NCBI RefSeq assembly: GCF_024346135.1 | Contig: NZ_JAGQCJ010000002.1 | Coordinates: forward strand, 1-64,000 | DNA: 64,000 nucleotides | Source: Cyanobium sp. CH-040 | Lineage (GTDB): Bacteria > Cyanobacteriota > Cyanobacteriia > PCC-6307 > Cyanobiaceae | Direction: 5' to 3' | Shown here: positions 16,857 to 26,239 of the stretch, piece by piece | Numbering within the stretch: position 1 is the stretch's first letter | How the letters are laid out: each line of letters begins with the position of its first letter | Made by a program: the position numbers and the translations under genes | Notes under the pieces: generated by a model | The model's database searches: none | What the model saw: the letters and a program-made list of their open reading frames with translations, nothing else | Told to the model about the DNA's origin: nothing

Positions 16857-16939
16857 CCGTAGCTTTTTCAGGTCACCGCTGAGCATCCGAAGCCCGACAG
16901 GCATCCTGCGGGCAACCCGGCCGTGCCAGCCGTGGCTCT

Positions 16940-16963
16940 GTTCTCATCCCGGTTCTCATCCCG
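16940..16963. repeat. 12-bp tandem repeat in the psbA leader
   Basis: Two exact adjacent copies of gttctcatcccg occur, 60 bases upstream of the psbA start. Confidence 0.75.
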
Positions 16964-17022
16964 GCCCAACACCGGTCTGAAACCGTTCTCTTCCCTCCTC
17001 GTCGTTTCCTGAGGACTTCTCC

Positions 17023-18099
17023 ATGACCACCGCACTGCGCGGCGGCCGCGCCGGAAGCTGGGAAAGCTTCTGCCAGTGGATCACCTCCACCAACAACCGC
17101 ATCTACGTGGGTTGGTTCGGTGTGCTGATGATCCCCTGCCTGCTGGCGGCCACCATCTGCTTCATCGTGGCGTTCATCGCCGCTCCCCCGGTCGACATCG
17201 ACGGCATCCGTGAGCCCGTCGCCGGATCCTTCCTCTACGGCAACAACATCATCTCCGGCGCCGTTGTTCCCTCCAGCAACGCCATCGGCCTGCACTTCTA
17301 CCCCATCTGGGAAGCCGCTTCCCTCGATGAGTGGCTGTACAACGGCGGTCCCTACCAGCTGGTGGTCTTCCACTTCCTGATCGGCATCTCCGCCTACATG
17401 GGTCGGCAGTGGGAGCTCTCCTACCGCCTGGGCATGCGCCCCTGGATCTGCGTGGCCTACAGCGCCCCACTCTCGGCCGCCTTCGCGGTGTTCCTGATCT
17501 ATCCCTTCGGTCAGGGCAGTTTCTCTGACGGCATGCCCCTCGGCATCAGCGGCACCTTCAATTTCATGCTGGTGTTCCAGGCTGAGCACAACATCCTGAT
17601 GCACCCCTTCCACATGCTGGGTGTGGCCGGTGTGTTCGGCGGCAGCCTCTTCTCCGCCATGCACGGCTCGCTGGTGACCAGCTCGCTGCTGCGGGAGACC
17701 ACCGAAACCGAGAGCCAGAACTATGGCTACAAGTTCGGGCAGGAGGAGGAGACCTACAACATCGTGGCCGCCCACGGCTACTTCGGTCGCCTGATCTTCC
17801 AGTACGCCTCCTTCAACAACAGCCGCAGCCTGCACTTCTTCCTGGCTGCCTGGCCGGTGGTGGGCATCTGGTTCACCAGCCTGGGCATCAGCACCATGGC
17901 CTTCAACCTGAACGGCTTCAACTTCAACCAGTCGATCCTCGACGCCCAGGGCAAGGTGGTGCCCACCTGGGCCGACGTGATCAACCGCGCCAACCTGGGC
18001 ATGGAAGTGATGCACGAGCGCAACGCCCACAACTTCCCGCTCGACCTGGCCGCCAGCGACTCGATCCCCGTGGCGCTCACCGCCCCGGCCGTTGGCTGA
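17023..18099 (+). CDS. psbA: Photosystem II D1 protein, D1:1-like form
   Basis: D1 binds the photosystem II reaction-centre pigments, QB and the oxygen-evolving Mn cluster in the thylakoid membrane. The 358-residue protein is offset by -1 from standard numbering, and all key ligands are present: TyrZ Y160, D169, E188, H189, chlorophyll ligand H197, Ser263 in the QB pocket, and H331, E332, D341, A343 at the Mn cluster. The C-terminal 15 residues after A343 would be removed by CtpA. Position 129 (standard 130) is Gln, the low-light D1:1 signature rather than Glu. A strong GAGGA ribosome site (17011-17015) precedes ATG 17023. Cyanobacteria normally carry several psbA copies; only this one is here. 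Confidence 0.99.
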   Translation: MTTALRGGRAGSWESFCQWITSTNNRIYVGWFGVLMIPCLLAATICFIVAFIAAPPVDIDGIREPVAGSFLYGNNIISGAVVPSSNAIGLHFYPIWEAASLDEWLYNGGPYQLVVFHFLIGISAYMGRQWELSYRLGMRPWICVAYSAPLSAAFAVFLIYPFGQGSFSDGMPLGISGTFNFMLVFQAEHNILMHPFHMLGVAGVFGGSLFSAMHGSLVTSSLLRETTETESQNYGYKFGQEEETYNIVAAHGYFGRLIFQYASFNNSRSLHFFLAAWPVVGIWFTSLGISTMAFNLNGFNFNQSILDAQGKVVPTWADVINRANLGMEVMHERNAHNFPLDLAASDSIPVALTAPAVG

Positions 18100-18145
18100 T
18101 CACGGACAGCCCGGCTGAGGTCCGCCTCAGCCTCCGAGGTTCAGC

Positions 18146-18170
18146 AGCCCCCTCGTCGAGGGGGCTTTTT
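18146..18170 (+). terminator. Rho-independent terminator of psbA
   Basis: A perfect 9-bp stem agccccctc/gagggggct with loop gtc is followed by TTTTT, 47 bases past the psbA stop. Confidence 0.92.
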
Positions 18171-18278
18171 GCTGTCCGTCCCGCGAGGCCCCTGCCCGGG
18201 CTGGCAGCATCGGCCCGGTCCAGCTATCGCCACCGGCCACCCCCGCAGCGATCCCCTGCAGCTCCGCCGCCTGCTCCC

Positions 18279-19463
18279 TTGCCTGCCGTCCCCCCCGCTT
18301 CCGCCTCACCGGCCCGCCAGCGCTGGGCGTGGTGGCCATTGCTGCCCCTCTACCCCTACGGCCTGCGTCGCACTCTGGTGCGGGAGCTGATCCCGGCCCA
18401 GCTGTGGAGCTTCGAGCAGCTGCAGGGGCTGCTGTACGTGGCCGTGCCGATCCGCATGACCGTGGTGCGGCTGCGCAGGGGGCTGATGCTCTACGCGCCC
18501 CTGCCGGTCACCGCCGAGCTGCGCGAGGCCCTGCGGCAGCTGGAAGCCGCCTACGGGCCGGTGCGCACGATCGTGCTGCCCACGGCCTCAGGTCTGGAGC
18601 ACAAGCTGCCGGCGCCGGCCCTGGCCCGTGCCTTCCCCGAGGCGGAGCTCTGGGTCACCCCCGGTCAGTGGAGCTTTCCCCTGCGTCTGCCCCTCAGCTG
18701 GCTGGGTTTTCCCGCCGGCCGCACCCGCGTGCTGTTCGAGCAGGGGCTGCCCCACGCCGACGAACTGCTGTGGACGGCGCTGGGACCCCTCAACCTCGGT
18801 CTCGGCACCTTCATGGAGGCAGCCTGCCTGCACCGGGCCAGCGGCAGCCTGCTGGTGACCGATGCCCTGGTGGCGATCGACCCGCAGCCGCCGGAGATCT
18901 TCGACGCCGATCCCACCCCCCTGCTCTTCCATGCCCGCGACCGGGGGGATCAGCCCCTGGAGGACAGCCCGGAGCTGCGCCGGCGCGGCTGGCGGCGGCT
19001 GGTGATCTTCGCCTCCTACCTGCGTCCGGAGCCCCTCACCGTGCTTGGCTGGCCGGAGGTGCTGCGTCGGGCCTTTGCCCCGGGCCTGCGCAATCCCCGC
19101 AGCCATTTCGGCCTCTACCCCTTCCACTGGCACGAGAACTGGGAGGAGGCGTTCCAGGCCCTGGTGCCCGAAGCCGTGCCGCGGGTGCAGGTGGCGCCGG
19201 TGCTGGAGCGGCTGGTGTTCCCCCGCGCCCGCGATGCCCTGCTGGCCTGGATCCGTTCGCTGGCGCAGCTGCCCGAGATCCGCTGGCTGGTGCCCGCCCA
19301 CTACGCGGCGCCGGTGGCCTGTTCAGCCGAGCTCCTGAATCAGCTGGCCGACGAGCTCGCGGCCCGCAGCTGGGCCCCCGACGAGGGCAACTGGGCAACG
19401 CTGGCGCGCATCGACCGGGGCCTGCTGAAGCTCGGTCTGGTGCCTTCGCGGCCTTCGGGCTAG
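18279..19463 (+). CDS. DUF4336 family protein
   Basis: A 394-residue protein of a family common in cyanobacteria and plastid-bearing eukaryotes. Recognisable blocks are WPLLPLYPYGLRRTLVRELIP, WSFEQLQGLLYVAVPIRMTVV, VLPTASGLEHK, TPGQWSFPLRLPLSWLGFP and LLVTDALVAI. The layout VPIRMTVVRL...LYAPL...IVLPTASGLEHK resembles a metallo-beta-lactamase-type fold in which a His-containing substrate site is retained, but I see no full HxHxDH motif, so no activity is assigned. The start is TTG 18279; no ATG lies before the conserved WPLLP block. It ends on a shared CTAG with the convergent DUF760 gene. Confidence 0.85.
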   Translation: MPAVPPASASPARQRWAWWPLLPLYPYGLRRTLVRELIPAQLWSFEQLQGLLYVAVPIRMTVVRLRRGLMLYAPLPVTAELREALRQLEAAYGPVRTIVLPTASGLEHKLPAPALARAFPEAELWVTPGQWSFPLRLPLSWLGFPAGRTRVLFEQGLPHADELLWTALGPLNLGLGTFMEAACLHRASGSLLVTDALVAIDPQPPEIFDADPTPLLFHARDRGDQPLEDSPELRRRGWRRLVIFASYLRPEPLTVLGWPEVLRRAFAPGLRNPRSHFGLYPFHWHENWEEAFQALVPEAVPRVQVAPVLERLVFPRARDALLAWIRSLAQLPEIRWLVPAHYAAPVACSAELLNQLADELAARSWAPDEGNWATLARIDRGLLKLGLVPSRPSG

Positions 19464-19816
19464 AGCCGCAGGGGACCGGGATCGGCGTCCAGGTCATCGC
19501 CGCCGGCCGCCGCCATCAGGCTGGCCTCCAGCTCCATGCGCTGCTCCATCTGGCGCAGGAAGTAGCCTGTCATCATGGCCGAGGCGAGCAGGCCGGCGAG
19601 GTTGTCGCGGCTGGTCTGAACCTTCACCTCGAAGTGCTCGCCGGGCAGCATGCCCAGCAGGCCCTGGACGTTGTGGCGGATGATGTCCTGGATCTCGCCG
19701 CTGGCGGAGCGGGCCACCCGCTGCAGGACATCCGGTGACTGCTCCTGGAGGTACTGGATCAGGGGATTGCCGCTGATCGCCTCGTTGTCGCTCGTCAGGA
19801 ACTCCGGGTTGAACAT
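19460..19816 (-). CDS. DUF760 family protein
   Basis: A 118-residue protein with the DUF760 pattern: NPLIQYLQEQSPDVLQRVAR, then DIIRHNVQGLLGMLPGEHF, then LAGLLASAMMTGYFLRQMEQRMELE. Related proteins are found in cyanobacteria and chloroplasts, with no established function. I start at ATG 19816 (MFNPEFL), which matches the family's beginning; the frame could extend to 19837. The stop codon overlaps that of the convergent DUF4336 gene on the palindrome CTAG. A helical soluble protein is expected. Confidence 0.88.
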   Translation of the reverse strand: MFNPEFLTSDNEAISGNPLIQYLQEQSPDVLQRVARSASGEIQDIIRHNVQGLLGMLPGEHFEVKVQTSRDNLAGLLASAMMTGYFLRQMEQRMELEASLMAAAGGDDLDADPGPLRL

Positions 19817-19857
19817 CCTGCGTGTGCGCCACGTCACGCCTGCACCCTAGTCGAGGT

Positions 19858-20508
19858 TCAGGCCGCGTCCTGTCCCGGGCGGATCGGGCCGAACCGGGGC
19901 AGGGGCCAGTAGCGCCACACGGCGGTGCCGATCAGCTGCCCCTCCGGCAACGGCCCCCAGAAGTGGGAGTCGAGGCTGGCGTTGCGGTTGTCGCCCAGCA
20001 CCAGCAGGTGCCCGGGGGGCACCGTGACGGGCTCGAGGCGGTAGTCCATGGGCTCGGCGTTCCAGTCGCGCGGCACCGCCACGCCGTTGCGCCACAGACG
20101 GCCGTCGCGCACCTCCAGGCGATCGCCGGGGAGGCCGACGACCCGCTTGATCAGGGCGCTGGCCGGGTCGTAGCCGGCCTTCTGCAGCAGCGGCGGCGGA
20201 TGGAACACCACCACGGTGCCCAGGGGCAGGGCGCGGTGCAGACGGGTGCGCAGCTTCTCCACAAGCACCCGGTCCTCCAGCTGCAGGCTGGGCAGCATCG
20301 AGCCGGAGGGAATCCAGCGGGGTTCGATCACCGCCCAGCGCAGCAGCAGGGCCAGGCTGACCCACACCAACAGCGGCAGCACCTGCCTGCGGATGAGGGC
20401 CCATGGCCCGTTCACCGCCGCCGCCGCGGCTGAGGGGGAAGAGGTGTCGTCGCTGGACGGGTCCGTCGCCGGTGCGCTCAAGCCGGGCAGGAGGATGCTG
20501 CCACCCAT
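19858..20508 (-). CDS. lepB: Signal peptidase I
   Basis: The gene encodes a membrane serine protease that removes signal peptides from exported proteins. The 216-residue product has one N-terminal transmembrane segment (VLPLLVWVSLALLLRWAV), the catalytic Ser70 in IPSGSMLPSL, the general base Lys121 in ALIKRVVGLPGD, and the conserved GDNRNASLDSHFWGPL near the end. The length is typical of the short cyanobacterial form. It is divergent from menD with only about 26 bases between the two starts, so their promoters must overlap one another's coding ends. Confidence 0.95.
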   Translation of the reverse strand: MGGSILLPGLSAPATDPSSDDTSSPSAAAAAVNGPWALIRRQVLPLLVWVSLALLLRWAVIEPRWIPSGSMLPSLQLEDRVLVEKLRTRLHRALPLGTVVVFHPPPLLQKAGYDPASALIKRVVGLPGDRLEVRDGRLWRNGVAVPRDWNAEPMDYRLEPVTVPPGHLLVLGDNRNASLDSHFWGPLPEGQLIGTAVWRYWPLPRFGPIRPGQDAA

Positions 20509-20534
20509 CCTGCAGTGCTGCGGCTCGTTCTCCG

Positions 20535-22391
20535 GTGGCTTCCGTTCCGCCCGCCCCGCCCCCGCCCCCGGCAGCGGCCGGAGAGGCCGCCGCCGCCAAC
20601 CTGCGCGCGGCGCTGGCGCTGCTCTCGGCCCTGGGGGACGGGGGCCTGGAGCGTCTGGTGCTCTGCCCCGGCAGCCGTTCCGGCCCCCTGGCCGCCGCGG
20701 CCGGCCTGCTGCAGCGGCGTGGGCTGCTGCAGCTGCACACGGCCATCGACGAGCGCTCAGCGGCCTTCTTCGCCCTGGGACTGGGTCGCGCCAGCGGCCG
20801 GCCGGCTGCCGTGATCACCACCTCCGGCACGGCGGTGGCCAACCTGCTGCCGGCCGCGGTGGAGGCCGACTTCGGTGCCATCCCCCTGCTGCTGCTCACG
20901 GCCGACCGTCCCGCCCGGCTCAAGGGCTGCGGCGCCAACCAGACGGTGAATCAGGAGCGCTTCCTGGCGGCCAGCGTGCGTTGGCTCGGGGAGGGCCACC
21001 CCGAGGGGCTGGCGCTGATGGCCGACGAGGATCTCAGGGGCATGGCCCGGCAGGCCCTGGCGGCCAGCGCCGGTGGCCAGGGCGCGGCCCCCGGTGCCGT
21101 GCACCTCAACCTGCCCTTCGAGGAGCCGCTGCATGCCGGCGACGCTGCTCTGGATGCCCTGGCGGCAGCGGCGGCGGCATCCCCTGCGGCCGCCACCTCC
21201 CGGGCGCTCGGGTCTCCTCCGCCGTGGGCCCAGCCGGCGCAGCAACCTGGCGCGGCCTGGCCCGGCGGCCTGGCCGGCCTCGATCCCCACCGCCCCGGGC
21301 TGGTGGTGGCCGGACCGTGGCGCGGGCAACCCCAGGCCTGGTCAGGCTTCGTTGACGCCCTGCGGCACTGGCAGCACCGCAGCGGCTGGCCCGTGCTGGC
21401 CGACGGCCTCAGCGGTCTGCGCGGCTGCCCCGGCCTGGAGCTGGTGGCCGGCTACGACCTGATCGCCGCAGCCCTGCCTGCGGAGCTGCTGGCCGAGCAG
21501 GTGCTGCGGCTCGGTCCGCTGCCCGCCAGCCGTGGTCTGCAGGCTCTGCTGCAGCGCTGCGGTGGCCGCCAGCTGCTGGTCAGCGAAGGCGATCCCCGCC
21601 CCCTGGATCCGCTCGGGCTGGCCGGGGCACAGTGGAGCAGCGGCCTCGAGCGCTGGCTGGCGCAGCTGCCCGCGCTCCCCGCCCAGGCCCTGGCGTCCGC
21701 AGCCAATCGCCGCCATGCCGCCAGCTGGCTGAGCGCCGATGGCCAGGTTCAGGCCTGGCTGGACGGCCGGCTGGACGGCGACGCCAGCGCCGGCTGGAGC
21801 GAACCGCTGCTGGCCCGGCGGCTGGCGCGGCTGCTGCCGCCGGAGCTGCCCCTGGTGATCGCCAACAGCTCGCCGGTGCGCGACTGGGAGAGCTTCACCC
21901 CGCCCGACGGGCCCTGGCGCCCGGTGCATGGCTTCCGAGGCGCCTCGGGGATCGACGGCACCCTGTCGCTGGCCTGCGGCGTGGCCGAGGCGGCCGGCCG
22001 GGCGGTGCTGCTGAGCGGTGATCTGGCCCTGCTGCACGACAGCAACGGCTGGCTCTGGCACCGGCAGCTGCGCGGCCGCCTCACGGTGCTGCTGATCGAC
22101 AACGGTGGCGGCGGCATCTTCGAGCAGCTGCCGATCCGGCCTGAGCGCCCTGAGGCCCTCGACTTCGAGCGCCTGTTCGCCATGCCCCAGGCGGTTGATC
22201 CCCTGGCCCTGGCGGCGGCCCACGGTGTGCCCGGCCGGGAGGTGGCCGCTCCGGCCGATCTCGCCGCTGCCCTGGCCTGGGCGCTGGAGCAGCCGCTGGC
22301 CCTGCTGCGGCTGCACACCGAGCGCCGCCGCGACGCGGCCTGCAGGCGGGAGCTGCGCAGAATGGCCGCTGCCCTCGTCTCACCGCCATGA
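20535..22391 (+). CDS. menD: SEPHCHC synthase (MenD)
   Basis: MenD is the ThDP enzyme joining isochorismate and 2-oxoglutarate in naphthoquinone (here phylloquinone) synthesis. The product (618 aa) shows [11 protein letters not shown], the ThDP glutamate region [51 protein letters not shown], and the C-terminal cofactor loop [14 protein letters not shown] with [16 protein letters not shown] 20535 is the only start in this frame close to the conserved region; the frame remains open upstream to 20403 but that part overlaps lepB. Its stop overlaps the menB start (ATGA). Confidence 0.95.
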   Translation: MASVPPAPPPPPAAAGEAAAANLRAALALLSALGDGGLERLVLCPGSRSGPLAAAAGLLQRRGLLQLHTAIDERSAAFFALGLGRASGRPAAVITTSGTAVANLLPAAVEADFGAIPLLLLTADRPARLKGCGANQTVNQERFLAASVRWLGEGHPEGLALMADEDLRGMARQALAASAGGQGAAPGAVHLNLPFEEPLHAGDAALDALAAAAAASPAAATSRALGSPPPWAQPAQQPGAAWPGGLAGLDPHRPGLVVAGPWRGQPQAWSGFVDALRHWQHRSGWPVLADGLSGLRGCPGLELVAGYDLIAAALPAELLAEQVLRLGPLPASRGLQALLQRCGGRQLLVSEGDPRPLDPLGLAGAQWSSGLERWLAQLPALPAQALASAANRRHAASWLSADGQVQAWLDGRLDGDASAGWSEPLLARRLARLLPPELPLVIANSSPVRDWESFTPPDGPWRPVHGFRGASGIDGTLSLACGVAEAAGRAVLLSGDLALLHDSNGWLWHRQLRGRLTVLLIDNGGGGIFEQLPIRPERPEALDFERLFAMPQAVDPLALAAAHGVPGREVAAPADLAAALAWALEQPLALLRLHTERRRDAACRRELRRMAAALVSPP

Positions 22392-23248
22392 CCATGGCCT
22401 CCCCTGCCGGGCAGCCCGTGCTCTGGCAACCGGCCGGCAGCTACGAGGACATCCGCTTCGAGCGCAGCGATGAGGGCATCGCCCGCATCACGATCGACCG
22501 CCCCCACAAGCGCAACGCCTTCCGGCCACGCACGGTGCACGAGCTCTGCGACGCCTTCTCGCGGGTGCGCGACGATCCGCGCCTCGGCGTGGTGCTGTTC
22601 ACCGGCGCCGGGCCCGCCGCCGACGGCGGCTGGGCCTTCTGCGCCGGCGGTGACCAGAGCGTGCGCGGAGATGGCGGCTACGTGGACGAGGACGGCCTGC
22701 CGCGGCTCAACGTGCTCGATCTGCAGCGCCTGATCCGCAGCCTGCCCAAGGTGGTGATCGCCCTGGTGGCGGGGTACGCCATCGGCGGCGGCCAGGTGCT
22801 GCATCTGCTCTGTGATCTCTCGATCGCCGCCGAGAACGCCCGCTTCGGCCAGACCGGTCCGCGGGTGGGCAGTTTCGACGGCGGCTTCGGTGCCGGTTTC
22901 CTGGCCCGGGTGGTGGGCCAGCGCAAGGCCCGCGAGATCTGGTTCCTCTGCCGCCAGTACGACGCCGCCGAGGCCCTGGCGATGGGGCTGGTGAACGCGG
23001 TGGTGCCGCTGGAGCAGCTCCAGGAGGAGGGAGTGCGCTGGGCCCGGGAGGTGCTGCAGCACAGTCCCACGGCGATCCGCTGCCTCAAGGCGGCCTTCAA
23101 TGCCGAGACCGACGGGCTGGCCGGCATCCAGGAGCTGGCCGGCCAGGCCACCCACCTCTTCTACCGGACCGAGGAGGGCCAGGAGGGCCGCAATGCCTTC
23201 CTGGAGAAGCGGCCCCCCGACTTCTCCGCCCATCCCTGGTTACCTTGA
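22388..23248 (+). CDS. menB: 1,4-dihydroxy-2-naphthoyl-CoA synthase
   Basis: MenB is a crotonase-fold enzyme that cyclises o-succinylbenzoyl-CoA to form the naphthoquinone ring. The 286-residue product has [20 protein letters not shown], the oxyanion-forming [51 protein letters not shown] and the C-terminal [13 protein letters not shown]. All are highly typical of MenB rather than a generic enoyl-CoA hydratase. It is coupled to menD by a 4-base overlap. The menD-menB pair supplies phylloquinone to photosystem I. Confidence 0.97.
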   Translation: MTMASPAGQPVLWQPAGSYEDIRFERSDEGIARITIDRPHKRNAFRPRTVHELCDAFSRVRDDPRLGVVLFTGAGPAADGGWAFCAGGDQSVRGDGGYVDEDGLPRLNVLDLQRLIRSLPKVVIALVAGYAIGGGQVLHLLCDLSIAAENARFGQTGPRVGSFDGGFGAGFLARVVGQRKAREIWFLCRQYDAAEALAMGLVNAVVPLEQLQEEGVRWAREVLQHSPTAIRCLKAAFNAETDGLAGIQELAGQATHLFYRTEEGQEGRNAFLEKRPPDFSAHPWLP

Positions 23249-23280
23249 GCGTGCAGCTCCATGGATCGCTGGGCTCCTCC

Positions 23281-23892
23281 ATGCCTGGTGCGTTTGCCCG
23301 CTTCTGGAGACCGTCCCTGGTCCTGCTCCTGGCGGCGCTGCTGCCATCCGCCGCCGGCGCCACGTCTGCTCACCGCCCACCATCTCCGCTTCCCTACACA
23401 CCGGCCCTCAGGCCCTATGCCAGTCCCGGCAGGTCTGCCGGTTCCGAGAAGTCGTCCAGTCGTGAACTGGTGCTCGATCGGCGTGCCCGCCTGCTTCGAG
23501 TTCTGGAAGCTGGTCAAGAATTGAGGCGGTTTCCCGTGGCCGTCGGTCGTCCGGGCTGGGAGACCCCGGTGGGGCAGTTCCAGGTGATCGAGCTGGTGGC
23601 CGATCCCATCTGGGAGCATCCGGCCACGGGCGTGCATGTGCCGCCGGGCCCGGACAATCCCCTCGGCAGCCGCTGGATCGGGTTTCACCGCGACTGCGAA
23701 GGCCGCCGTGGCTTCAACGGGGTGGAAGTGCTCACGGTGGAGGGTTGCGTGAGCTCCGGCTTCCATGGCACGCCCCAGCGTGACAGCGTGGGCCGCGCGG
23801 TGTCGCACGGCTGCGTGCGTCTCTTCGACGAGCACGTGCGCGAGCTGTTCGAGCTGGTCCAGCTGGGCACCCCCGTCACCGTGCTGCCCTGA
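23281..23892 (+). CDS. L,D-transpeptidase (YkuD family), secreted
   Basis: A periplasmic enzyme that cross-links peptidoglycan stem peptides or attaches proteins to them. The 203-residue product starts with a signal peptide (RPSLVLLLAALLPSAAGA), and its catalytic domain ends with the YkuD signature SHGCVRL: His176, Gly177, Cys178 and Arg180. GRPGWETPVGQFQV and FHGT are also typical. I prefer ATG 23281 because it puts the signal peptide at the very start; an upstream TTG (23245) overlapping the menB stop is possible. It sits directly after menB, so it may be read from the same transcript. Confidence 0.9.
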   Translation: MPGAFARFWRPSLVLLLAALLPSAAGATSAHRPPSPLPYTPALRPYASPGRSAGSEKSSSRELVLDRRARLLRVLEAGQELRRFPVAVGRPGWETPVGQFQVIELVADPIWEHPATGVHVPPGPDNPLGSRWIGFHRDCEGRRGFNGVEVLTVEGCVSSGFHGTPQRDSVGRAVSHGCVRLFDEHVRELFELVQLGTPVTVLP

Positions 23893-23932
23893 GCCGGGTC
23901 CGCAGCCTGAGGGGACCACGACGCACCACCCC

Positions 23933-23938
23933 TACAGT
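23933..23938 (+). promoter_or_regulatory. -10-like element before glgA
   Basis: TACAGT ends 26 bases upstream of the glgA start; no clear -35 box is seen. The same hexamer occurs 24 bases before the nitrilase gene. Confidence 0.35.
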
Positions 23939-23964
23939 TGCGCCCACCCTGCGCCAGTGCCCGG

Positions 23965-25449
23965 ATGCGCATCCTGTTTGCCGCCGCCGAGTGCGCGCCC
24001 CTGATCAAGGTGGGCGGCATGGGAGACGTGGTGGGTTCCCTGCCGCCGGCCCTGGCCCGGCTGGGCCACGACGTGCGCACGATCATTCCCGGCTACGGCA
24101 AGCTCTGGTCGCGCCTGTCGATCCCCGATGAGCCGGTGTGGCGGGGCCACACGATGGGCAACGACTTCGCGGTCTTCGAGAGCCGCCATCCCGACAGCGG
24201 CCTGCCCCTCTATCTGGTGGGCCATCCGGTGTTCGACCCCGAGCGCATCTACGGCGGCGAGGACGAGGACTGGCGGTTCACCTTCTTCGCCAGCGCCACC
24301 GCCGAGTTCTGCTGGCACCACTGGAAGCCCCAGGTGCTGCACTGCCACGACTGGCATACCGGCATGCTGCCGGTGTGGATGCATCAGGACCCGGAGGTGA
24401 GCACCGTGTTCACCATCCACAACCTGCGCTACCAGGGCCCCTGGCGCTGGAAGCTCGACCGCATGACCTGGTGCCCCTGGTACATGCAGGGTGACCACAC
24501 GATGGCGGCGGCCCTGCTCTACGCCGACCGCATCAGCGCGGTGTCCCCCACCTATGCCCAGGAGATCCGCACCGCTGAGTACGGCGAGAAGCTGGAGGGG
24601 CTGCTCAACTTCGTGAGCGGCAGGTTGCGCGGCATCCTCAACGGCATCGACATGGGCGCCTGGGATCCCGCGACGGACCCCACCCTGCCGGCCCGCTTCA
24701 GCGCCGACGACCTGGCTCCCCGGGCGATCAACAAGCGGGCGCTGCAGGAGCGTTTCGGTCTCACGGTGAATCCCCGCAGCTATCTGATGGGCGTCGTCAG
24801 CCGGCTGGTGGACCAGAAGGGGGTCGACCTGCTGCTGCAGGTGGCCGACCGGGTGCTGGCCTACACCGACAGCCAGATCGTGGTGCTGGGCACCGGCGAC
24901 CGCACCTACGAGTCGGGGCTGTGGCAGATGGCGGCCCGCCATCCGGGCCGCTTCGCCGTGTTCCTCACCTACGACGATGCCCTCTCCCGCCTGATCTACG
25001 GCGGCAGCGATGCCTTCCTGATGCCCAGCCGATTCGAACCCTGCGGCATCAGCCAGATGCTGGCGATGCGCTACGGCTCGGTGCCGGTGGTGCGGCGGGT
25101 CGGCGGCCTGGTGGACACGGTGCCCCCCAGCGATCCGGGCGCCGACGGTGGCGAGGGCAGCGGCACCGGCTACGGCTTCGACCGCTACGAGCCGATCGAC
25201 TTCTACACCGCGATCGTGCGCTCCTGGGAGGCCTACCGCCACACCCGCTCCTGGGCGCGGCTGCAGCGCCGCGGCATGACCGTCGACTTCAGCTGGGACC
25301 GTTCGGCCCTGGCCTACGACGCCATGTACCGCGAGGTGTGTGGGGTCAAGGAGCCCACCCCCGAGGCGGCGGCGGTGGAGCAGTTCTCCCTGGGGCAGGA
25401 CGCCGATCCCAGCCGCAAGGGTCTGGCCGCCCTGCTCAAGCGTCGCTAG
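23965..25449 (+). CDS. glgA: Glycogen synthase (ADP-glucose type, GT5)
   Basis: GlgA transfers glucose from ADP-glucose to growing alpha-1,4-glucan. The 494-residue product begins [21 protein letters not shown] with the nucleotide-binding K15-x-G-G motif, and has [44 protein letters not shown] and the acceptor loop [19 protein letters not shown] with the active Glu. The chosen ATG 23965 fits the family exactly; the frame is open 27 bases further. It is followed after 10 bases by an unrecognised membrane protein and then murF. Confidence 0.97.
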   Translation: MRILFAAAECAPLIKVGGMGDVVGSLPPALARLGHDVRTIIPGYGKLWSRLSIPDEPVWRGHTMGNDFAVFESRHPDSGLPLYLVGHPVFDPERIYGGEDEDWRFTFFASATAEFCWHHWKPQVLHCHDWHTGMLPVWMHQDPEVSTVFTIHNLRYQGPWRWKLDRMTWCPWYMQGDHTMAAALLYADRISAVSPTYAQEIRTAEYGEKLEGLLNFVSGRLRGILNGIDMGAWDPATDPTLPARFSADDLAPRAINKRALQERFGLTVNPRSYLMGVVSRLVDQKGVDLLLQVADRVLAYTDSQIVVLGTGDRTYESGLWQMAARHPGRFAVFLTYDDALSRLIYGGSDAFLMPSRFEPCGISQMLAMRYGSVPVVRRVGGLVDTVPPSDPGADGGEGSGTGYGFDRYEPIDFYTAIVRSWEAYRHTRSWARLQRRGMTVDFSWDRSALAYDAMYREVCGVKEPTPEAAAVEQFSLGQDADPSRKGLAALLKRR

Positions 25450-25459
25450 GCCGGGGCCG

Positions 25460-26239
25460 GTGGGGGAGGAGCGGCCGGCGCCAGCCCCGGCGGGCCTGGA
25501 TCTGACCGACGGCCGGAACCTGCCCGCCCCCTACCAGGATCCGTGGACGCTGCTGCGCCGCGATCTGCGCGCCGTGCTGGCCTCGCTGCGGCTGCGCCTC
25601 TGGGAGCTGAGCCGGCGCAACCGCCAGGGGGATCTGCCGCTGCCGCCGTTCTGGCCGCGCCGTCTCGGCGCCTGGTTCTGGCCCCTGGTGCTCGCTCTGG
25701 CCGTGGCCGTCCCTGCGGCCCCGTTGGTGCTGGCGCGCAGCGCCTTGCCCCAGCCGCAGGCGCGCACCCTGCCCCCGAGCCCGGCGGCCCCGCCCAGCGA
25801 GCTCAGCCTGGACGACAGGGTTGAGGTTCGCGAAGACCAGGATCGGGAACCGGGCGGCCCCACGACCCGGGAACCGGACGGCCCCACTGTCGCCGCTGCG
25901 CCTTCCGGCCTCCCCGCTTCGCCGGGACAGGATGTCGAGCCCCCTGCTCCTGATCCCCTGCTGGCGCTGCTGCAGCCTGCCGATCCCCGTCAGCTGGTGC
26001 GCGCCGTGCGCGAGCGTCCCGCCCTTGCCTGCCTGCAGCTCGAGCTGGCCGCCGGCTTCCAGGCCCTGGCGCCCGCCGAACGGCAGCGCCAGGCCGAGAC
26101 CTGGCGCCAGAGGGCCGTGGATCTGGGCTATGAGCGGCTGGAGCTGCTCGACGGATCGGGGAGGCTGCTGGGGCGGACCGCCCGGGTGGGCTCGGGCATG
26201 ATCCTGCTCGATGCCACGGCCGGCCCCGATGTCCCTTGA
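25460..26239 (+). CDS. Hypothetical one-span membrane protein
   Basis: A 259-residue protein I do not recognise. There is a short cytoplasmic N-terminus with a conserved-looking DLTDGRNLPAPYQDPWTLLR, one transmembrane helix (AWFWPLVLALAVAVPAAPLVLA, about residues 70-92), a long Pro/Gly/Asp-rich linker, and a C-terminal ordered part of about 90 residues (ERPALACLQLELAAGFQAL, LGYERLELLDGSGRLLGR). The topology suggests a periplasmic or lumenal C-terminal domain. The start is GTG 25460, ten bases after glgA. Its end overlaps the murF start, so it may be co-expressed with cell-wall synthesis. Confidence 0.7.
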   Translation: MGEERPAPAPAGLDLTDGRNLPAPYQDPWTLLRRDLRAVLASLRLRLWELSRRNRQGDLPLPPFWPRRLGAWFWPLVLALAVAVPAAPLVLARSALPQPQARTLPPSPAAPPSELSLDDRVEVREDQDREPGGPTTREPDGPTVAAAPSGLPASPGQDVEPPAPDPLLALLQPADPRQLVRAVRERPALACLQLELAAGFQALAPAERQRQAETWRQRAVDLGYERLELLDGSGRLLGRTARVGSGMILLDATAGPDVP

